DNA of 64,000 bases, from contig JACKBV010000003.1 of assembly GCA_020634315.1 (NCBI GenBank), forward strand, positions 1 through 64,000, read 5' to 3'. How positions within the stretch are numbered: position 1 is the first letter of the stretch; each line of letters begins with the position of its first letter. The notes beneath the pieces were generated by a model that saw only the letters and a list, made by a program, of their open reading frames with translations, was not told where the DNA came from and made no database searches. Below, one piece after another: positions 47,765 to 56,993 of this stretch. Made by a program: the position numbers and the translations under genes. This stretch comes from Ardenticatenaceae bacterium (GTDB lineage Bacteria > Chloroflexota > Anaerolineae > Promineifilales > Promineifilaceae).

Positions 47765-48754
47765 TTAATGCAGGTTCTCTCCGGGGTATGTTTGTGCCTT
47801 TGTCTCTCGATGTTGATTCTTCGTAGGAGATTGATTGATGCGCACATACTGTTTGATTCTGTCCCATGCTTCTACAAGCCCGCCGGGCAGTACCAAAACG
47901 ACAACGATGAACAACAGGCCAAACACCAATTGGTGGACGCCCTGTAAATTCTTGACAAGCATGTCGCGTAAAATGACAAAGAATACGGATCCTATCAAGG
48001 GGCCGACGACAGTGCCGACGCCACCGACATAGAGCACAGTGATGGCATCAAAGCTGAACAAGGGACCAAAGGTGAAGTTGGGGTAATAGCTGACAAAGTA
48101 AAAGGCGTATGCACCACCAATCATGCCTGCCAGAAAGGCACTCATCACAAAAGCGATCATTTTGACTCGCAGCACGTTGACGCCAACGGCACGGGCGGCG
48201 TCTTCATCTTCGCGCACAGCCATCATGCCCAGCCCTAATTTTGAGTTATTGAGGTAAATGGTGATGGCGACAATCAGGAGAACGGCCGTTAACATGAGGT
48301 AGTAACGAGGCGCCAACTCATAATTGCGAATCACCTCAGTAGGTAAGTTGGTGACAGTGGGCAGAATATTTCCAATTGTTATACGCAAGGCCTCAGCCAT
48401 TGCCAGGGTGCCAATAGCAAAATACGTTCCCTTGAGCCGAAATGCTGGCAAGCCAATAACTGCCGCCGCCAACCCGGCTACAACGCAGCCACTAGCCATA
48501 CTCAACGCAAACGGCCAACCGCCAAGCCACATCTGGCGCGTGATCAATGAGCCGATGCCAAAAAATGCGGCGTGCCCCAGATTCACCTGCCCCGTATACC
48601 CGCCCAGAATGTTCCAGCTAGAAGCGAGGCCAGCCATAAGAAACGTGAGCAGCAAAAGCGTGAGGATATTGTCATCATCTGTGATGAGCGGCAAAAGCAA
48701 GAGAGCCAGCGCGATCAATAAGGAGATAATCATTCGAGGCGTTAGTTTAGGCAT
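47765..48754 (-). CDS. livM: branched-chain-type ABC permease LivM
   Basis: 329 residues from ATG 48754, overlapping the livH stop by 8 nt. About eight to nine membrane helices. SSWNILGGYTGQVNLGHAAFFGIG is the LivM signature; GVNVLRVKMIAFVMSAFLAGMIGG is the coupling region. With LivH it forms the membrane channel. The soluble tail is polar and short. Confidence 0.92.
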   Translation of the reverse strand: MPKLTPRMIISLLIALALLLLPLITDDDNILTLLLLTFLMAGLASSWNILGGYTGQVNLGHAAFFGIGSLITRQMWLGGWPFALSMASGCVVAGLAAAVIGLPAFRLKGTYFAIGTLAMAEALRITIGNILPTVTNLPTEVIRNYELAPRYYLMLTAVLLIVAITIYLNNSKLGLGMMAVREDEDAARAVGVNVLRVKMIAFVMSAFLAGMIGGAYAFYFVSYYPNFTFGPLFSFDAITVLYVGGVGTVVGPLIGSVFFVILRDMLVKNLQGVHQLVFGLLFIVVVLVLPGGLVEAWDRIKQYVRINQSPTKNQHRETKAQTYPGENLH

Positions 48755-49625
48755 GATCGCCTCCAAACAACCCTTGTGGGCGCACACTAAGGACAATGAC
48801 AAACATAATCAAGCCGATGATTTCCCGGTATTCGCTGCCAAAAGCGTACGCGCTCAATGCTTCGGCAACGCCGAGCAGCAGCCCACCAAACAATGCGCCA
48901 CGAATACTGCCCAAACCAGCCAAGACGACGACAATCAACGCTTTCAGCGTCCATTGCAGCCCAATGGACGGGGCAACGCTGAAACCGGTAGCCAGCAGCA
49001 CACCAGTCAATCCTGCCAAACCAGCGGCAAGGCCAAAGGCGATAAAGTAAGTTTGGCGTACATTGATGCCGTTCAGAGCAGCAGTTTGCCAATTTTCACT
49101 GGTGGCGCGAAGAGCACGGCCGGCCCAGGTGCGGTTAAGAAATATCTCAAGCAAAACGACAGAAACAATGGCCAGAAGCAATGCCCCCAATCGAATGAGC
49201 GGGAAACGGATGCCCCCCAGTTCAAAACCAGCAGAGGAGTAAGCGGTCAGAATGGAACGTTCATCAGCAGAAAAAAGTTGAATGGCGATTGTCTGCAAAA
49301 TCAACGTCAGACCGAAGCCAATGAGAAGCGAATTCTTGATGCGGTCTTCTTCCTCAAAGCGAACGATATGGGTGAACAGGGTGCCATGCAATACCAGGCC
49401 AAAAATGACCAAAACAGGAAATACAATCAAGATTGAGAGAAAAGGATCGACCCCAATTGCCGAAAAGGCAAAGAACGCGATATAGCCACCAAACATGATC
49501 AGTTCTCCATGCGCAATATTGAGAACTTTTAGTACACCAAATGCCAGAGATAGCCCCAATGCGGCGAGGCCATAAACACCGCCAACGAGCAAGCCCGAGA
49601 CAATGTTTTGCAAAATAATGTTCAT
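48747..49625 (-). CDS. livH: branched-chain-type ABC permease LivH
   Basis: 292 residues; ATG 49625 chosen (AGGAAGG six bases upstream) over GTG 49628. GLLVGGVYGLAALGLSLAFGVLKVLNIAHGELIMFGGY is the LivH family start, and ALNGINVRQTYFIAFGLAAGLAGLTGVLL the coupling loop. About eight membrane helices. It pairs with LivM. Confidence 0.92.
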   Translation of the reverse strand: MNIILQNIVSGLLVGGVYGLAALGLSLAFGVLKVLNIAHGELIMFGGYIAFFAFSAIGVDPFLSILIVFPVLVIFGLVLHGTLFTHIVRFEEEDRIKNSLLIGFGLTLILQTIAIQLFSADERSILTAYSSAGFELGGIRFPLIRLGALLLAIVSVVLLEIFLNRTWAGRALRATSENWQTAALNGINVRQTYFIAFGLAAGLAGLTGVLLATGFSVAPSIGLQWTLKALIVVVLAGLGSIRGALFGGLLLGVAEALSAYAFGSEYREIIGLIMFVIVLSVRPQGLFGGDHA

Positions 49626-49636
49626 CACATTCCTTC

Positions 49637-50341
49637 CTATAGACTCAGGTATGCCTCAACCACGCGGTCATCTTTGAGCAGTTCGGCGCTTGGCCCCTGC
49701 TGGACAATGCGACCTGTTTCGATAATGTAGGCGTAATCGGTTGATTCAAGGGTTAGCTGGACGTTTTGTTCGACAATGAGAATCGAGACACCACGATTTT
49801 TGATCGCGGCAATGACATCAAAAATATTATCGACAATTAACGGGGCTAATCCTAATGAGGGTTCATCCAAGACAAGTAATTCCGGCTGCAACATAAGTGC
49901 GCGACCAATTGCCAGCATTTGGCGTTCGCCGCCGCTGAGGGTACGGGCTTTTTGCATTTTGCGCTCTTCCAGACGAGGAAAAATCTCAAACACTTCTTTG
50001 AGGGTTTGTTTTTGCAAAGGACGCGCTTTGGATGTGTAGGCTGCGATTTCGAGGTTTTCGAGAACGGTCATTGTGGCAAATGTGCCACGCCATTCGGGCA
50101 CAAGAACAAGACCACTTTCGACGATTTCGTGGGTCTTTTTTGTGCTAATATCCTCGCCCTTAAACTGAACTGCACCAGCTTTGATGGGCAAGAGGCTCAT
50201 CATTGCCAAAAGTGAACTTGTTTTACCGGCACCGTTTGGCCCTAGCAAGGCCACAGTCGATTGCGGTGGCACTTCTAAATCAATGCCCCAAACGACTTGT
50301 ATATCGCCGTATGCTACCTCCAGTTGGTTAATTTTCAGCAT
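49637..50341 (-). CDS. livF: branched-chain-type ABC ATPase LivF
   Basis: 234 residues. Walker A GPNGAGKTS, signature LSGGERQMLAIGRAL, Walker B LLVLDEPSLGLAP, switch histidine replaced in context by VEQN (IVEQNVQ), typical of LivF. The start overlaps livG by 14 nt. Confidence 0.93.
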   Translation of the reverse strand: MLKINQLEVAYGDIQVVWGIDLEVPPQSTVALLGPNGAGKTSSLLAMMSLLPIKAGAVQFKGEDISTKKTHEIVESGLVLVPEWRGTFATMTVLENLEIAAYTSKARPLQKQTLKEVFEIFPRLEERKMQKARTLSGGERQMLAIGRALMLQPELLVLDEPSLGLAPLIVDNIFDVIAAIKNRGVSILIVEQNVQLTLESTDYAYIIETGRIVQQGPSAELLKDDRVVEAYLSL

Positions 50342-51056
50342 AACGTCTCCCCAAATAGGCGCTTATCACCTCTGGATTACGCACGACATCGGTCGGATGA
50401 CCTTCGGCAATTTTGCTGCCAGCATTGAGAACGATAACTCGTTCACATGTGCCGGTGATTGCCTTGATAATGTGCTCGACAATGATGATGCTGATGCCCA
50501 TCCCGTTAATACGATGGATGAGATCAATGGCCTGGGGGATTTCGGAGGGGTTTAACCCGGCCATAAATTCGTCGAGCAGCAGCAGTTTTGGTCTGCCAGC
50601 TAATGCACGCGCTACTTCGAGCCATTTGCGTTCCATGATGGTCAGGTCTTTGGCTTTGCTTTCTGCCTTTTCTGCCAGTCCGACTTGTGCCAGGACATCC
50701 ATGCCATTGTCTTTGGCGTCGTGCATGTGGGAGAGAGCCGCGTGCCCATATTGCCCCCCTATCATGACGTTTTGTAGTGCCGTAAGGTGGGCAAACGGCC
50801 GTACCAACTGGAAGGTACGAGTTAGCCCACGCCGGGCAATTTGATGACTTTGTAGATTGGTGATCTCTTCGCCATCAAAATAGACACGGCCGTTTGTGAG
50901 TGGAATAAAGCCACTGATTAACTTAAATGCGGTTGACTTGCCCGACCCGTTTGGCCCAATAAGCCCCACAATTTGCCCCTTCCCAATCTCAAAAGAAAGA
51001 TTGTTTACGGCAATCAATCCTCCGAACTGTTTTGTGATTCCTTCAACCCTGAGCAT
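50328..51056 (-). CDS. livG: branched-chain-type ABC ATPase LivG
   Basis: 242 residues from ATG 51056 (AGAGGAAT upstream; the longer 51089 start lacks a site). Walker A GPNGSGKST, signature-like LTIMERKWLEVARAL (the canonical LSGGQ is altered, as in many LivG), Walker B LLLLDEFMAGLNPSE. First gene of the importer operon, divergent from the GntR regulator. Confidence 0.93.
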   Translation of the reverse strand: MLRVEGITKQFGGLIAVNNLSFEIGKGQIVGLIGPNGSGKSTAFKLISGFIPLTNGRVYFDGEEITNLQSHQIARRGLTRTFQLVRPFAHLTALQNVMIGGQYGHAALSHMHDAKDNGMDVLAQVGLAEKAESKAKDLTIMERKWLEVARALAGRPKLLLLDEFMAGLNPSEIPQAIDLIHRINGMGISIIIVEHIIKAITGTCERVIVLNAGSKIAEGHPTDVVRNPEVISAYLGRRYAEN

Positions 51057-51125
51057 ATTTTGATTCCTCTTCTCAGTTTTTGGGAGCAAATTTGCTAACG
51101 ATGCGAATTATATGCATAGCTGACA

Positions 51126-51193
51126 AAATTGTCAACAATTTATTCAACAATATTGACGATAAAATTGTAGAAATCATTGGCCAATGTTATAAT
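51126..51193. promoter_or_regulatory. divergent livG/gntR control region
   Basis: A perfect inverted repeat AAATTGTCAACAATTT (51126-51141) and the palindrome CAATATTG (51148-51155) are candidate GntR/FCD operators. On the plus strand TTGTAG (51165-51170), a 17-bp spacer and TATAAT (51188-51193) form a good promoter for the regulator gene. Confidence 0.65.
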
Positions 51194-51261
51194 ATGGTGC
51201 AAGATGTACTTTTTAGAGTTCCCATTAAAGATATAAGTACGTAGAGTTGGAGTGTCACCAA

Positions 51262-51912
51262 GTGATAAATAAAAATGTAGACGATCCGGCATATGAACAG
51301 ATAAAACAAAAAATTATTGATGGCGAATATGCCCCTACCCAACGCCTTGTTGAGGCAAATCTTTCACAAGAATTAGGGGTCAGTCGCCATAAGGTAAGAG
51401 CAGCTTTAGAACGTCTGCACCTGGATGGGTTGGTTCATATCGAGCCAAACCGAGGCGCAACCGTCATGAGTTTAGAGCTGCCTGAAGTGCTGGATATTCT
51501 CATGGCACGCGAAGTGCTTGAAGGGGGAGTTGCTTATCTGGCAGCGGGGAAAATTGGCACCGCAAATATTAGCCGACTAGGAGACTGTCTAAACACGATG
51601 CGTGCATCGCTTAACACAGGGGATTATGAGCAATATTCGGCTACAAATAAGATTTTTCATCAAATCGTTTACGAGGCATCAGGAAACGAAACGATGCCAC
51701 AAGTAATTAATGTCCTGCAACAACGTCTGGCTCGATTGCAGTTTCGTACGATTCTCATTCCTGGTCGGGCCGAACAATCCATTGGGGAACATGACGCGAT
51801 TTTTCGGGCCATTCAAGCGCAGAATGCGGCGGCGGCCGAACAAGCGGCGCGTGCCCATATGCAGGGATTGAGAAGGGCGATTGAGAAGGGGTGGCAGTTA
51901 GTGCGACTTTAA
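51262..51912 (+). CDS. GntR-family regulator with FCD effector domain
   Basis: 216 residues from GTG 51262, with GGAG nine bases upstream; the in-frame TTG at 51247 is an alternative. N-terminal winged helix: AYEQIKQKIIDGEYAPTQRL, LSQELGVSRHKVRAALERLHLDGLVHIEPNRG. The C-terminal helical FCD domain has the metal-binding pattern with histidines in NKIFHQIVYEAS, GEHDAIFRAI and RAHMQGL. It probably controls the divergent importer genes and the downstream aromatic genes, responding to an aromatic acid. Confidence 0.9.
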   Translation: MINKNVDDPAYEQIKQKIIDGEYAPTQRLVEANLSQELGVSRHKVRAALERLHLDGLVHIEPNRGATVMSLELPEVLDILMAREVLEGGVAYLAAGKIGTANISRLGDCLNTMRASLNTGDYEQYSATNKIFHQIVYEASGNETMPQVINVLQQRLARLQFRTILIPGRAEQSIGEHDAIFRAIQAQNAAAAEQAARAHMQGLRRAIEKGWQLVRL

Positions 51913-51961
51913 GTTGTTAACAACGCAAACACCCCCTGCCACACAGATTGCAGGATTGATG

Positions 51962-52978
51962 TCAAGAAGCCAACAAGACTGACAAGGGTACAAAGCTATA
52001 TCCTCTGGCTATCATTTCCGTGAGAAAACGATCGACAGCCACAATAACGCCCGGCCGTGCCGGATGGATTAACAAAATAGAGCCAGCGCCAGTATATTGC
52101 ACCAGGTTGTTACAAATGCTGATTTCACTCGCCTCCGGCTCCGTGTCGCCCCCCGTACCACTCCACATAACAGTTGTCCAGCCTGCTTCATAGGCAGCCT
52201 GGACACTCACCTCGTTGTATGCCCCATAAGGTGGGCGCATCCAGGGTTTGGTTGTTTGCCCGGTTAACGCTTGCACGATGTCTTCGGTGCGCTGGAGTTC
52301 TGTTTGTATCTCAACGGCCGTTAACTGGCGCATACTCGTGTGCGAATAGCCGTGATTGCCAAATTCATGCCCACGTTGGGCGATTTCGGCGACCCAGGCG
52401 CTGTTAACCTCTGCCCAATTACCCAGCAAAAAAACAGTCACCTTAACCCCATGCTTGTCAAAAACATCGAGCAGTTCGTTGATAATCGAGCCGGTTCCTT
52501 CAACATCCAGAGTCAGGGCTATCAGGTTGTCACTTGTACTGCCACGACCAATCACCTGATTACTGGCCGCTGGGCGCGGCCATGGACCAGGGGCAACCGC
52601 AAAACTGGAAATGTTGGCGGTGGCCGGACGGCACACGGTTGTCGGCGCAGGCGTTGGCGTGATGGTTGGGGTTGGCGTGTGGCTGGGAACGGCCGTTGCC
52701 GTGAGTGAAGCCGTTGCCGTTGGTAAAGCCGTTGCCGTAGACGAAGCGGTTGCCGTGGCAGTCGCCGTCACGGTTGGAAATTGTGTAGCTTTGGGCGACG
52801 CCATCATCGTCGGCGTCGCCGTCATCATCGGCGGCACAGTTTGCCTGGGGGCAGCAGTGATTGTTGCCGTTGCTTTAGCCATCGCAGAGATGGCAACGCT
52901 TCCCGTTGCATTGGTGTAAATAACAAAGACAAACAAAAAGGAAAAGAAGGTACTGCCTAACCAGCGTAACTGTTTCAT
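51962..52978 (-). CDS. secreted polysaccharide deacetylase (NodB domain)
   Basis: 338 residues from ATG 52978. A signal peptide or anchor (FFSFLFVFVIYTNATG), a low-complexity Thr/Ala/Pro linker (about residues 30-115), then a NodB domain: TLDVEG (usual TFDDG), the metal histidines in HGYSHTSM, RPPYGAYNE, and a LLIHPARPG motif near the end. The second Asp of motif 1 is replaced, as in DVE-type members. It would remove acetyl groups from an extracellular glycan. It converges with the GntR gene. Confidence 0.88.
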   Translation of the reverse strand: MKQLRWLGSTFFSFLFVFVIYTNATGSVAISAMAKATATITAAPRQTVPPMMTATPTMMASPKATQFPTVTATATATASSTATALPTATASLTATAVPSHTPTPTITPTPAPTTVCRPATANISSFAVAPGPWPRPAASNQVIGRGSTSDNLIALTLDVEGTGSIINELLDVFDKHGVKVTVFLLGNWAEVNSAWVAEIAQRGHEFGNHGYSHTSMRQLTAVEIQTELQRTEDIVQALTGQTTKPWMRPPYGAYNEVSVQAAYEAGWTTVMWSGTGGDTEPEASEISICNNLVQYTGAGSILLIHPARPGVIVAVDRFLTEMIARGYSFVPLSVLLAS

Positions 52979-53171
52979 GATGTCCACTCCTGATAGAAAA
53001 AGATTCAGATGCAAAGTTGTAGATACGCAAAGACCGTAAAGAAAAGCTGTGCCTTGCTTTCTTCATGCCATGCAAAAGTTTCACCAATGGGATGTCACGA
53101 CCATCATCCAGACGCGCGACAAGAACAGGGAATATCCCGGCAAAAAATCAAAGATAAAGTTGGAGATTCAG

Positions 53172-55022
53172 TTAGTTTGGGTTATCGGGCGGGATGCCCG
53201 TGCCCCCTTCCATCACAGAGATTTGCTGCACCTGACCGGTTTCCAGGTCATATGCCCACATGCCCTGCCCCCCCAGTGTGAAAAACACGCGCTGCCCATC
53301 TGGTGCCCAGGCAAAATCCTGGAAAGGCTGTGTGGCTGCGGCCGAAAAAATGAGGAACGGCGTGCCCTGCTCAGGTGACCACAAGTACAAGTAACTGGCT
53401 CCATTTGTGGGGTCTAGTGCGCTGTAAATGAAATATTGCCCGTCTGCACGCCACTGCCCACCGGGGAAAGTAAATGCGCGGGGCTGCACGAAAATACGCG
53501 CGGCGGCCCCATCGAGCGGCCAATAGACGAGCTGGTTCTGATTATCGCCCATTGCTTGCACGACAACCGGCCCGCCGTTGGGACGCCAATCGAGAACAGT
53601 GGCATTATCACGAGAACCATAGTCACGCCCATCCCGGTCAATGAGGTGCAGGGTGGGAACGAGGCTGATGCTGTTGGTTGTGTTGAACGTGAGGAAACGG
53701 CCGTTTGGCGATATCTGTGGTGGCAACAGGGCAAACGCCTCATCCGCTGCCAACTGCCAGACGGAAGTCAGTTCCCCGGTAACTGTATCTAGCACATCAA
53801 CAACCGGCTGTGGTGCGAAATTATTCAAATTCACCAGCAAGCCCTGCGCAATGTTCAGCGCATAAAAAGTAGAAGCAGATAAAACCTCGTCATCTTCCTC
53901 ATAGGCTTTCCACAATTGGCGGCGATTAACGTCATACGCCATGATTGTGGCGCAGTCATGACCGCAGCGCAGTTGCAAGAAGAAGCTCCCCGTGTTTAGC
54001 CAGGCGGTATCCACCAATTGGCGTGCCTCAACGACCAGGGTTAACTCGCGGCTGTCTAATGTGGCAATCCAGACGCCTGATGTCCATTCGCTGTCAGCCG
54101 TGAGCCGATCTGAAGTGGTCAACAGCAATCGGTTTCCCTCTGGCGACCAGCGAAAACTGGTGAATGGCACAGAAGGCAGCGCCTTGTTTACCAGATTTGG
54201 CAATGCTTGTATTTGCTCAGTACGGCTGTCCCAAATCGCCAGGTAAACGGCCGTTCCCATCTCGTAAAAGAAAGCAAGCCGTGAGCCGTCGGGCGACCAG
54301 GCAGCCGCCGGATTGACGACAGGCCCATCCTCGCTTTGGATGTCTGGGGCAACATTACGCGCAATTTCCACCAGATTGGCAGAGCCAACGGCCGTTTCCA
54401 CAAACAGCACATGCTCCTGCACCACAGCCAGCCGCCCCAACGAGCTAACTAAGGGCACAGCCATAGACGCAGCCGCATCTGGCAGCACCGCAGTGGGTAC
54501 AGGCGTCGTTATTAAAGGCGTGGGGTTGTCCATTGTCGTTACCGTTGCTTGCGGCACAGCGCTTTGAGAAGGCATATCTGTACGGGTGGGCACCGCAGCA
54601 TCAATTGTCGCTGCGGTGGGTGATGGCGTGATAACCGGCGCAGAAAATGTTGGCGCGGCTGGTTCAATTTCGTTGGGCGGTTGGTTGAAAAAGAAAACGG
54701 CCGTTGACACCAACAGCAAAACAGTCAGCGCCGCTGCCGCCAACTGCCCACCCAGGCGCAGCGCATATCCCTGGCGCTTCTGACGCGTATACTGTTCACG
54801 CACCGCCCACCAATTAGGCACAGCACCGGGCTGCACATTCTCTTCCTGACCGGCGGCATGCAGCATGTGATGCACAGCCTGATGCTGCCGTATCGTTTCC
54901 CGACAAGCAGCGCAATCAGCCAGATGGCGTTCCACCTTTGCTCGCTGCGCGGCATCCAATTGCCCTTCCAGATAGGCCAATCCTTGTTGTGGTGTCAGGT
55001 GTTTACCCATTTGCCAGTTCAT
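53172..55022 (-). CDS. anti-sigma factor with zinc finger, one TM helix and beta-propeller
   Basis: 616 residues; the ATG overlaps the sigma-factor stop in an ATGA. Zinc-finger anti-sigma domain VERHLADCAACRETIRQH (H-x3-C-x2-C), a single membrane helix LAAAALTVLLLVSTAVFFF, a Thr/Pro-rich linker, then a large extracytoplasmic WD40/TolB-like propeller with AAWSPDGSRLAFFYE, FRWSPEGNRLLLTT, PQISPNGRFLTFNT and FAWAPDGQRVFFTL blades. The propeller probably senses an envelope signal and releases the sigma factor inside. Confidence 0.88.
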   Translation of the reverse strand: MNWQMGKHLTPQQGLAYLEGQLDAAQRAKVERHLADCAACRETIRQHQAVHHMLHAAGQEENVQPGAVPNWWAVREQYTRQKRQGYALRLGGQLAAAALTVLLLVSTAVFFFNQPPNEIEPAAPTFSAPVITPSPTAATIDAAVPTRTDMPSQSAVPQATVTTMDNPTPLITTPVPTAVLPDAAASMAVPLVSSLGRLAVVQEHVLFVETAVGSANLVEIARNVAPDIQSEDGPVVNPAAAWSPDGSRLAFFYEMGTAVYLAIWDSRTEQIQALPNLVNKALPSVPFTSFRWSPEGNRLLLTTSDRLTADSEWTSGVWIATLDSRELTLVVEARQLVDTAWLNTGSFFLQLRCGHDCATIMAYDVNRRQLWKAYEEDDEVLSASTFYALNIAQGLLVNLNNFAPQPVVDVLDTVTGELTSVWQLAADEAFALLPPQISPNGRFLTFNTTNSISLVPTLHLIDRDGRDYGSRDNATVLDWRPNGGPVVVQAMGDNQNQLVYWPLDGAAARIFVQPRAFTFPGGQWRADGQYFIYSALDPTNGASYLYLWSPEQGTPFLIFSAAATQPFQDFAWAPDGQRVFFTLGGQGMWAYDLETGQVQQISVMEGGTGIPPDNPN

Positions 55023-55600
55023 CGCGCCTCCTTGCTGTTGGCAACCCACATCAGGTCGCTGGCACTCAACAACCCAGAGAGCCGCTTTTGTCCCAACCAG
55101 ACGCGTGATTGTGCTGTCTGTGCTGAACAGCCAACAATCGCGCCAATTTCAGCGTAATTCAACTCATGAAAATAGCGCAGAATAATGGCCTCCTGCTGTT
55201 TCTGTGGCAGTTGTCGGATAGCTGCATGCAAGGCAGCACGAGTTTCCGCCTGTTCCAGTAATGCTTCCTGCGGGTTATCCGGTGCGCCTGGCGCTTTGGT
55301 CTCTCCCATCAGCCAGCCAAACAGAGGCACCTCTGCCAGTTGGCGACGGCGGCGCTTGTTGCGGCAGCGGCTGACGGTGATGGTATACAACCAGGTAGTA
55401 AATGCACCACGCAAGGGATTATATTGAGCCAGATTCGTCAAAGCGTAAGCCAAAGCATCTTGTGCAACTTCCTCCGCATCTTCATGATGATGCAGCAAGC
55501 TGTATGCCAGACGATACGTTACCGGGTAATGCTGCCGGAATAGTTCCGCCTGGGCCTGACTGTCGCCATTTTCGGCGCGTTGAAATACCTGTGAATGCAT
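55019..55600 (-). CDS. ECF-type RNA polymerase sigma factor
   Basis: 193 residues. Region 2: LFRQHYPVTYRLAYSLLHHHEDAEEVAQDALAYAL and FTTWLYTITVSRCRN. Region 4: AIRQLPQKQQEAIILRYFHELNYAEIGAIVGCSAQTAQSRVW. It redirects RNA polymerase to envelope or stress genes under control of the coupled anti-sigma factor. The 292-bp gap upstream contains no gene; I cannot assign its promoter. Confidence 0.93.
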   Translation of the reverse strand: MHSQVFQRAENGDSQAQAELFRQHYPVTYRLAYSLLHHHEDAEEVAQDALAYALTNLAQYNPLRGAFTTWLYTITVSRCRNKRRRRQLAEVPLFGWLMGETKAPGAPDNPQEALLEQAETRAALHAAIRQLPQKQQEAIILRYFHELNYAEIGAIVGCSAQTAQSRVWLGQKRLSGLLSASDLMWVANSKEAR

Positions 55601-55892
55601 AACCTTGTTGTGTCCCTTTTGCTAATGATACACAGCCCGGCATGAAAATAACTAAAATTTGCCCCAACTACTTTTGCGCCATTTTTGCCGCTTCCTGTTA
55701 CCACCAAGGCACAAGCACAATCCGGAAAATCAGCCATATCTCAACTAAATATTAACCAGCGTTTATTTTGAGATAAACACCAGGCAACAGTGTGTTAAAC
55801 GGCCGTTCATCTCCAAATGAACCGCTGCCATTGTTTTGCCGCTGCTCCCTCCCTAAAATGAAGCCATTCTATATCGAGGAGAGTAGTGAAAT

Positions 55893-56990
55893 ATGAAGAA
55901 ATGGCTTCCTTTTATCTTGTTAGCATTATTACTGGCTGCTTGCACGCCATCAGCAGACACGCCAACCAGCACAAGTCAGACAGAAAACAGTGACGACACG
56001 CCCACAAACGGCCGTTCCGCGGCCGACCTCACCGCCATCAAAGAGTATCTGCTGACCAAGGCAGAAACCTTGCACAGCTCATCGCTGGCCCTGCAAACAG
56101 CCGCCAACGACTATTACCAGCTTGCCGAAGCCGCCGACTTTGACTACGCCGCGCTGTGGCAGCAAAATGCAGAGGCCACCGCCGCCAGCCTGCTCACAGC
56201 CAAAGAAGCATGGATTGCCGCCAGCCCTGGCTACGAGCAAATCGAAGGGATCGTTGCCGGTGTGCCCACATTAGCCGAGTATGATGTCATTCTCGATGCG
56301 GGCGCAGCAGGCGATGGCGAAGATGCCGCCCCCTATGACCTGACATTGGCCGACGGCCGTATCCTGCAACGTCCCGGCAACCTCTTTGGCGTCCTCGAAA
56401 GCGCCTTGTGGGGAACCGTCCCCGACTACACCACCACTGTTGCCGCCGACCTTGATGGCAGCGGCGCGGTAGATTTTGGCGAAGGATTGCCCGACGCCCT
56501 CGTGCTCAAAGCCGCCGCCGACGCGCTTGTCAGCTATGTTGCCGATATGCAGCAGGCATCACAGGCATGGCAGCCAAGCGAATCTGACGCCTTCACCGCG
56601 CTGGTGGTGATGATCCCCACCATGAACGAATATTTTGAATCATGGAAAAACTCCCGCTTTGTCGCCGGTGACGCCTCTACACAAAGTGACTTCGTCGTTA
56701 TCTCGCGGCTGGCCGACATTCAGGACATTCTCTCCAGCTTGCAAGTGGTTCATACCGGCATCAGCCCTCTCATTGTGGAAGTAGACGCCGCACAAGATGA
56801 ACAAATCGCCGCAGGCTTGAGCAATCTGAAAACGTTTGTCGCCGATGTCTACCAGCAAGAGCTGGCGGGCAAGCAGTTCACGGCCGAAGAAGCAGATTTG
56901 CTGGGCAGCGAAGCGCAAGATCAGGCAACAGCGCTGGCCGGACAGGTCGCGCAGGTTGCGGCACAGCTCAATGTGCCCATTCAGGAGTAG
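55893..56990 (+). CDS. efeO: EfeO-like imelysin lipoprotein for iron uptake
   Basis: 365 residues, GAGGAGAG before the ATG. Lipobox LLLAAC, Ser/Thr linker, then an all-helical imelysin (M75) domain: GYEQIEGIVAGVPTLAEYDVI, GVLESALWGTVPDY, and SWKNSRFVAG. The classic imelysin HxxE motif is not evident, and GDGEDAAPYDL carries acidic residues that could bind metal. It lies 3 nt before an FTR1 permease, so it should bring iron to that channel. EfeB is not in the window. Confidence 0.8.
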   Translation: MKKWLPFILLALLLAACTPSADTPTSTSQTENSDDTPTNGRSAADLTAIKEYLLTKAETLHSSSLALQTAANDYYQLAEAADFDYAALWQQNAEATAASLLTAKEAWIAASPGYEQIEGIVAGVPTLAEYDVILDAGAAGDGEDAAPYDLTLADGRILQRPGNLFGVLESALWGTVPDYTTTVAADLDGSGAVDFGEGLPDALVLKAAADALVSYVADMQQASQAWQPSESDAFTALVVMIPTMNEYFESWKNSRFVAGDASTQSDFVVISRLADIQDILSSLQVVHTGISPLIVEVDAAQDEQIAAGLSNLKTFVADVYQQELAGKQFTAEEADLLGSEAQDQATALAGQVAQVAAQLNVPIQE

Positions 56991-56993
56991 CAT

